In this document: piece after piece, positions 20,561 to 22,963 of the stretch
How the letters are laid out: every line of letters starts with the position of its first letter
How positions within the stretch are numbered: the first letter of the stretch is position 1
Assembly (NCBI GenBank): GCA_016182725.1
Contig: JACPFZ010000012.1
Coordinates: 10,790-33,752 of the forward strand
DNA from: Candidatus Gottesmanbacteria bacterium
GTDB lineage: Bacteria; Patescibacteriota; Microgenomatia; UBA10105; UBA927
Direction: 5' to 3'
Length of the DNA: 22,963 nt
The notes under the pieces: generated by a model
Told to the model about the DNA's origin: nothing
What the model saw: the letters and a program-made list of their open reading frames with translations, nothing else
Databases searched by the model: none
Program-made: the position numbers and the translations under genes

Positions 20561-20577
20561 TAATTGTAGGGACGTTT

Positions 20578-21489
20578 ATGGATTTAGAACAGTTGCTTAA
20601 AGACTTTCTTGAATACCTCGAAATTGAACGAAATGTCAGTAAATTGACCATTCGCAACTATAAACACTATTTGAAGCGATTTTTGTCCTTTCTGCCCGGT
20701 GGAGCCTCCTCTCCCCCATCCGCCATCACAGCGGAAAATGTCCGACAGTATCGACTCTTTTTGTCGCGTTTCGTCGACGAGGGTGGCATAAGCCTGAAGC
20801 GTGTGACGCAGAATTATCATCTGATAGCTCTGCGCAGTTTCCTTAAATATTTACTCAAGCGCGATATTCCCGTCATGACGCCAGATAACATAGATTTGCC
20901 CAAAGCAGAAAGCCGAAGCCTAAAATTTCTTGAGCGTGAGGCTGTTGACAGACTATTAGCGATGCCGGAACTTTCAAAAAAAGAAGGCTCGCGCGACAAA
21001 GCAATCCTTGAAGTTTTGTTTTCTACCGGACTGCGGGTGTCAGAACTTGTTTCTTTGAACCGCGACCAGATTAATCTTGAACGCCGAGAGTTTGGCGTCA
21101 TCGGGAAAGGCAGGCGTCAGCGGATCGTTTTTTTATCCGATACCGCAGCGGAGTGGCTGAATCGGTATTTGAAAGATCGAACAGACAGCAGCAAGGCGCT
21201 TTTTATCCGCTACTCGGGTAAGACGCCGGATGATGCGGAGAGCCTCCGATTGACCAGTCGAAGCGTCCAGCGGCTAGTAGAAAAATATGTGAGAAAAGCG
21301 AGGCTTCCCGTAAAAATTACCCCCCATGGCTTGCGGCATAGTTTTGCTACGGATTTACTCCACGGCGGCGCTGACCTTCGTGCTATTCAGGAAATGCTGG
21401 GACACAAAAATGTCTCAACAACCCAAATTTATACGCACATTACCAATCCCCAACTACGGGAGGTTCACGAAAGATTTCATAGGAAATGA
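20578..21489 (+). CDS. XerC/XerD-type tyrosine recombinase
   Basis: 303 residues from ATG 20578. An N-terminal SAM-like core-binding domain (about 1-95, LEYLEIERNVSKLTIRNYKHYLKRF) precedes the catalytic domain, where all six active-site residues are visible: R153 (STGLRVSEL), K177 (GKGRRQR), H250 and R253 (HGLRHSF), H276 (LGHKNV) and Y285 (IYTH). Length and motif spacing fit the chromosomal XerC/D group, which resolves chromosome dimers at dif, rather than an integron or phage integrase. It is followed by the ATP-grasp gene with an ATGA overlap, so the two are co-translated. Confidence 0.93.
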   Translation: MDLEQLLKDFLEYLEIERNVSKLTIRNYKHYLKRFLSFLPGGASSPPSAITAENVRQYRLFLSRFVDEGGISLKRVTQNYHLIALRSFLKYLLKRDIPVMTPDNIDLPKAESRSLKFLEREAVDRLLAMPELSKKEGSRDKAILEVLFSTGLRVSELVSLNRDQINLERREFGVIGKGRRQRIVFLSDTAAEWLNRYLKDRTDSSKALFIRYSGKTPDDAESLRLTSRSVQRLVEKYVRKARLPVKITPHGLRHSFATDLLHGGADLRAIQEMLGHKNVSTTQIYTHITNPQLREVHERFHRK

Positions 21490-22481
21490 AGATTGCCATT
21501 ATCTACAGCGTTCCGACGAAACGGGCAGTTGCGACTCAATACCTAGCGGCAGATGAAGATACAAAGGTATCCGCAGAAAAAGTATCTGCTGCTATGTTAT
21601 CCAAAGGACACGACCCGAGGCTTATTCCCATCACAGAAGATTCCATTGAGAAAATTTCAAAAATTTCTGCAGACTGCATGGTCAATCTGATCGAGTGGAG
21701 TGGACTTGACCTGCCGCTTAATTTTCAGGCAGTTAAGGCGATGGTAAGCACCGGCATTCCCTTTACCGGAGGAGATGTAACAAATCTCCACATCACATCC
21801 GATAAGGTGAGTATGAAAACAGCGCTTGACGCACATCATCTGCCAACAAGCAAGTGGCAACATTTTACGACGGGTGCGGAAGCAATTCGCGATGATTTTT
21901 CGTATCCCGTCATTGTGAAGTTGGCACTGGAACATTGCAGTGTCGGACTTTCCAATGATGCCGTGGTTTCGGACAAGGAAAGTCTTGCGCGGCTTGTTAA
22001 AAACAGGGCCAAAGAGTTTGGCCAGCCGATTGTTGCCGAAGAGTTTATCACCGGCCGGGAGCTTCAGGTGACAGTGCTTGATCGTCCTCAACCCCAGGGG
22101 TTGAGCGTGCTGCCGCCGGCGGAAATCTTTTTTTCCACAGCCCAGGGATTTTTGACCTATGGCGGACGCTGGGATGAAAAACATCCGGACTACAATACGT
22201 CATCCATCGGGGTTGCAAAGCTCACCCCTCCTCTTGCCAAAAAGATCGACACCATAGCCCGCACTACGTTTAAACTCATGAAGTTTTGCGATTATGCGCG
22301 CCTTGATATCCGCGTGCGCGATCGCGATATGTTTATTCTGGAAGCAAATTCGAACCCGGGGCTTGATGATGATCCCGAGTACGGGATGACCGTTTCCTAC
22401 AAAGCCATAGGCATGACCTTCACCGATTTTATCTGGGAAATTATTGAGTCATGTCTGCGCCGTTCTGTTACTATGTTTTAA
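21486..22481 (+). CDS. ATP-grasp ligase of the D-Ala-D-Ala ligase superfamily
   Basis: 331 residues. The N-terminal Rossmann-like part contains GIPFTGGDVTNLHITSDKVSMKTAL, and the ATP-grasp core contains FSYPVIVKLALEHCSVGLS, VAEEFITGRELQVTVL, LPPAEI and a final FILEANSNPGL, the metal-binding block of Ddl-type ligases. It joins a carboxylate to an amine using ATP. It may be a peptidoglycan D-Ala-D-Ala ligase or a related peptide-forming enzyme; it is too divergent for a firm choice. Two oddities: a palindrome encodes a loop before LPPAEI (RPQPQGLSV), and the last codons and stop lie inside a 28-bp palindrome. Confidence 0.82.
   Translation: MKIAIIYSVPTKRAVATQYLAADEDTKVSAEKVSAAMLSKGHDPRLIPITEDSIEKISKISADCMVNLIEWSGLDLPLNFQAVKAMVSTGIPFTGGDVTNLHITSDKVSMKTALDAHHLPTSKWQHFTTGAEAIRDDFSYPVIVKLALEHCSVGLSNDAVVSDKESLARLVKNRAKEFGQPIVAEEFITGRELQVTVLDRPQPQGLSVLPPAEIFFSTAQGFLTYGGRWDEKHPDYNTSSIGVAKLTPPLAKKIDTIARTTFKLMKFCDYARLDIRVRDRDMFILEANSNPGLDDDPEYGMTVSYKAIGMTFTDFIWEIIESCLRRSVTMF
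22087..22105. repeat. Palindrome inside the ATP-grasp gene
   Basis: CTCAACCCC and GGGGTTGAG flank a single A. It encodes PQPQGLS, an extra loop before the conserved LPPAEI strand. Confidence 0.8.
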
Positions 22482-22493
22482 AACATAGTAACA
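22466..22493. repeat. 28-bp perfect palindrome, copy 3
   Basis: The half-arm TGTTACTATGTTTT is followed by its exact reverse complement, with inner triplet ACT/AGT. It supplies the last codons and the TAA stop (22479-22481) of the ATP-grasp gene. Confidence 0.95.
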
Positions 22494-22511
22494 AGTGGAA
22501 AGAAAGTTTTT

Positions 22512-22541
22512 TTGGATTCTTTGGACAAAATGTGGTAATAT
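22512..22541 (+). promoter_or_regulatory. Promoter ahead of a small ORF
   Basis: TTGGAT (22512-22517) and TAATAT (22536-22541) are 18 bp apart. An ATG follows six bases later (22548), matching the leaderless pattern of other promoters in the window. Confidence 0.5.
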
Positions 22542-22547
22542 ACGCCT

Positions 22548-22661
22548 ATGGAAACAGTAACCTCTCTTGGAGACAGAACATTAGAAACGATCAAGAAGAA
22601 TGAAGTGACTGGGGAGACCCCTTTAAGGCCACCCCTTTTGAGGCTACTCGGTACCAGTTGA
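22548..22661 (+). CDS. Small ORF, 37 codons, unknown (possibly a truncated gene start)
   Basis: ATG 22548 to TGA 22659-22661 encodes METVTSLGDRTLETIKKNE and then a Pro/Leu-rich tail. The tail is encoded by a GC-rich stretch (GGGGAGACCCC and AAGGCCACCCC words) that looks repeat-derived. It may therefore be the start of a gene cut off by a repeat, rather than a finished small protein. The promoter-like sequence six bases upstream is the main support. It converges on, and overlaps by 18 bp, the C39-like peptidase gene. There is no double-glycine leader motif, so it is not an obvious bacteriocin precursor. Confidence 0.3.
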   Translation: METVTSLGDRTLETIKKNEVTGETPLRPPLLRLLGTS

Positions 22662-22963
22662 GGTAAATATACGGCTAGTAGCGATCGTAAACTTCGGCAG
22701 ATGTTTTGGGTCACGCGCGATGATCATAAGAAGCTGCTGTTGCCACTTGCGGACCAAGCGGAATTTCTTACCGTTTTTCTTGAACCTTTTTCGTTTCAGG
22801 TCGTAATCCATCCAGCGACTGCGAAAATCCGACCAATCGTAGGACTTTTTCCGGCCGGTTGCGCTATCCAGAAGCACGATTCTGCTTTTGCTTGCCAAGT
22901 ACGATGATACTACCGCCCAGTGTCCGGAATCAGGATGGGGCTCGTATTTTTCATCCAGATCAT
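22644..22963 (-). CDS. Peptidase C39-like domain protein, C-terminal part (runs off the window)
   Basis: The frame enters from the right edge (DLDEKYEPHPDSGHWAVVSSY) and continues to the TAG at 22644-22646, about 106 residues. The GHWAVV block carries the likely catalytic His, and IVLLDSATGRKKSYDW carries the partner Asp, as in C39-like papain-fold peptidases. The catalytic Cys would lie beyond the edge. The final about 50 residues are basic (RKRFKKNGKKFRLVRKWQQQ). The last codons lie in a repeat-like stretch. An ATP-binding transporter domain cannot be judged. Confidence 0.65.
   Translation of the reverse strand, partial: DLDEKYEPHPDSGHWAVVSSYLASKSRIVLLDSATGRKKSYDWSDFRSRWMDYDLKRKRFKKNGKKFRLVRKWQQQLLMIIARDPKHLPKFTIATSRIFTSTGTE

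Noticed and set aside
5223..22493. The 28-bp palindromes as dif sites for the nearby Xer recombinase (same length)
   Set aside because: dif is normally single-copy with asymmetric arms and a TTATGTTAA-like XerD half. Three fully symmetric copies with different arms in 17 kb do not fit.
22478..22714. Minus-strand frame of 78 codons ending in VTMF
   Set aside because: The ending is a by-product of the palindrome's symmetry. The frame overlaps the promoter, the small ORF and the C39-like gene on mixed strands.

Overview
The window looks like a piece of a Candidate Phyla Radiation (Patescibacteria) chromosome. Support for this is indirect: compact genes with many ATGA-type overlaps, a DUF5656-like membrane protein, divergent single-copy housekeeping genes, and many short palindromic or AT-rich repeats, some lying inside conserved genes. 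TGA is used as an ordinary stop codon, so this is not a UGA-recoding lineage. No rRNA or phage structural gene is present, so the class cannot be fixed.

Layout. 1-3000 (minus strand): a transporter start cut by the window edge, hisS, a nucleoside phosphorylase reduced to its C-terminal half next to a repeat cluster, and two exported proteins. 3085-5698: an MBL-fold hydrolase, replicative helicase dnaB and a TrpR-like regulator bracketed by two related 28-bp palindromes. 5850-6725: tRNA-Leu(CAA), a 3' fragment of a second tRNA-Leu, and an AbrB/PIN toxin-antitoxin pair. 6743-9493: a NIF3-like protein, a membrane-bound hydrolase and an MFS transporter. 9501-9741: a 241-nt nested inverted-repeat element. 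9741-13328: a tightly packed run of lgt, a DksA/TraR-like gene, a pseudouridine synthase and a KefB-like antiporter. 13397-14078: a second AbrB/PIN pair. 14109-16512: tgt, a 48-codon gene and an LCP/LytR_C-like protein. 16522-18692: a TPR protein divergent from a shortened yebC, which overlaps a DUF5656-like gene. 18693-19597: about 0.9 kb without a credible gene but rich in hairpins. 19598-22963: a TIM-barrel protein divergent from a Xer recombinase coupled to an ATP-grasp ligase, a third copy of the 28-bp palindrome, a tiny ORF and a partial C39-like peptidase.

Three themes cut across the genes. First, operon-leading genes often have a -10 box only 6-9 nt before the ATG, which suggests leaderless mRNAs, whereas several internal genes keep Shine-Dalgarno sequences. 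Second, short repeats appear to have been accepted in frame in hisS, tgt, the pseudouridine synthase and the ATP-grasp ligase. Third, there are two candidate structured non-coding elements (9501-9741 and about 18.77-19.37 kb) and a 28-bp palindrome family whose arms differ between copies but stay complementary within each copy. The last three are the best candidates for something undescribed.
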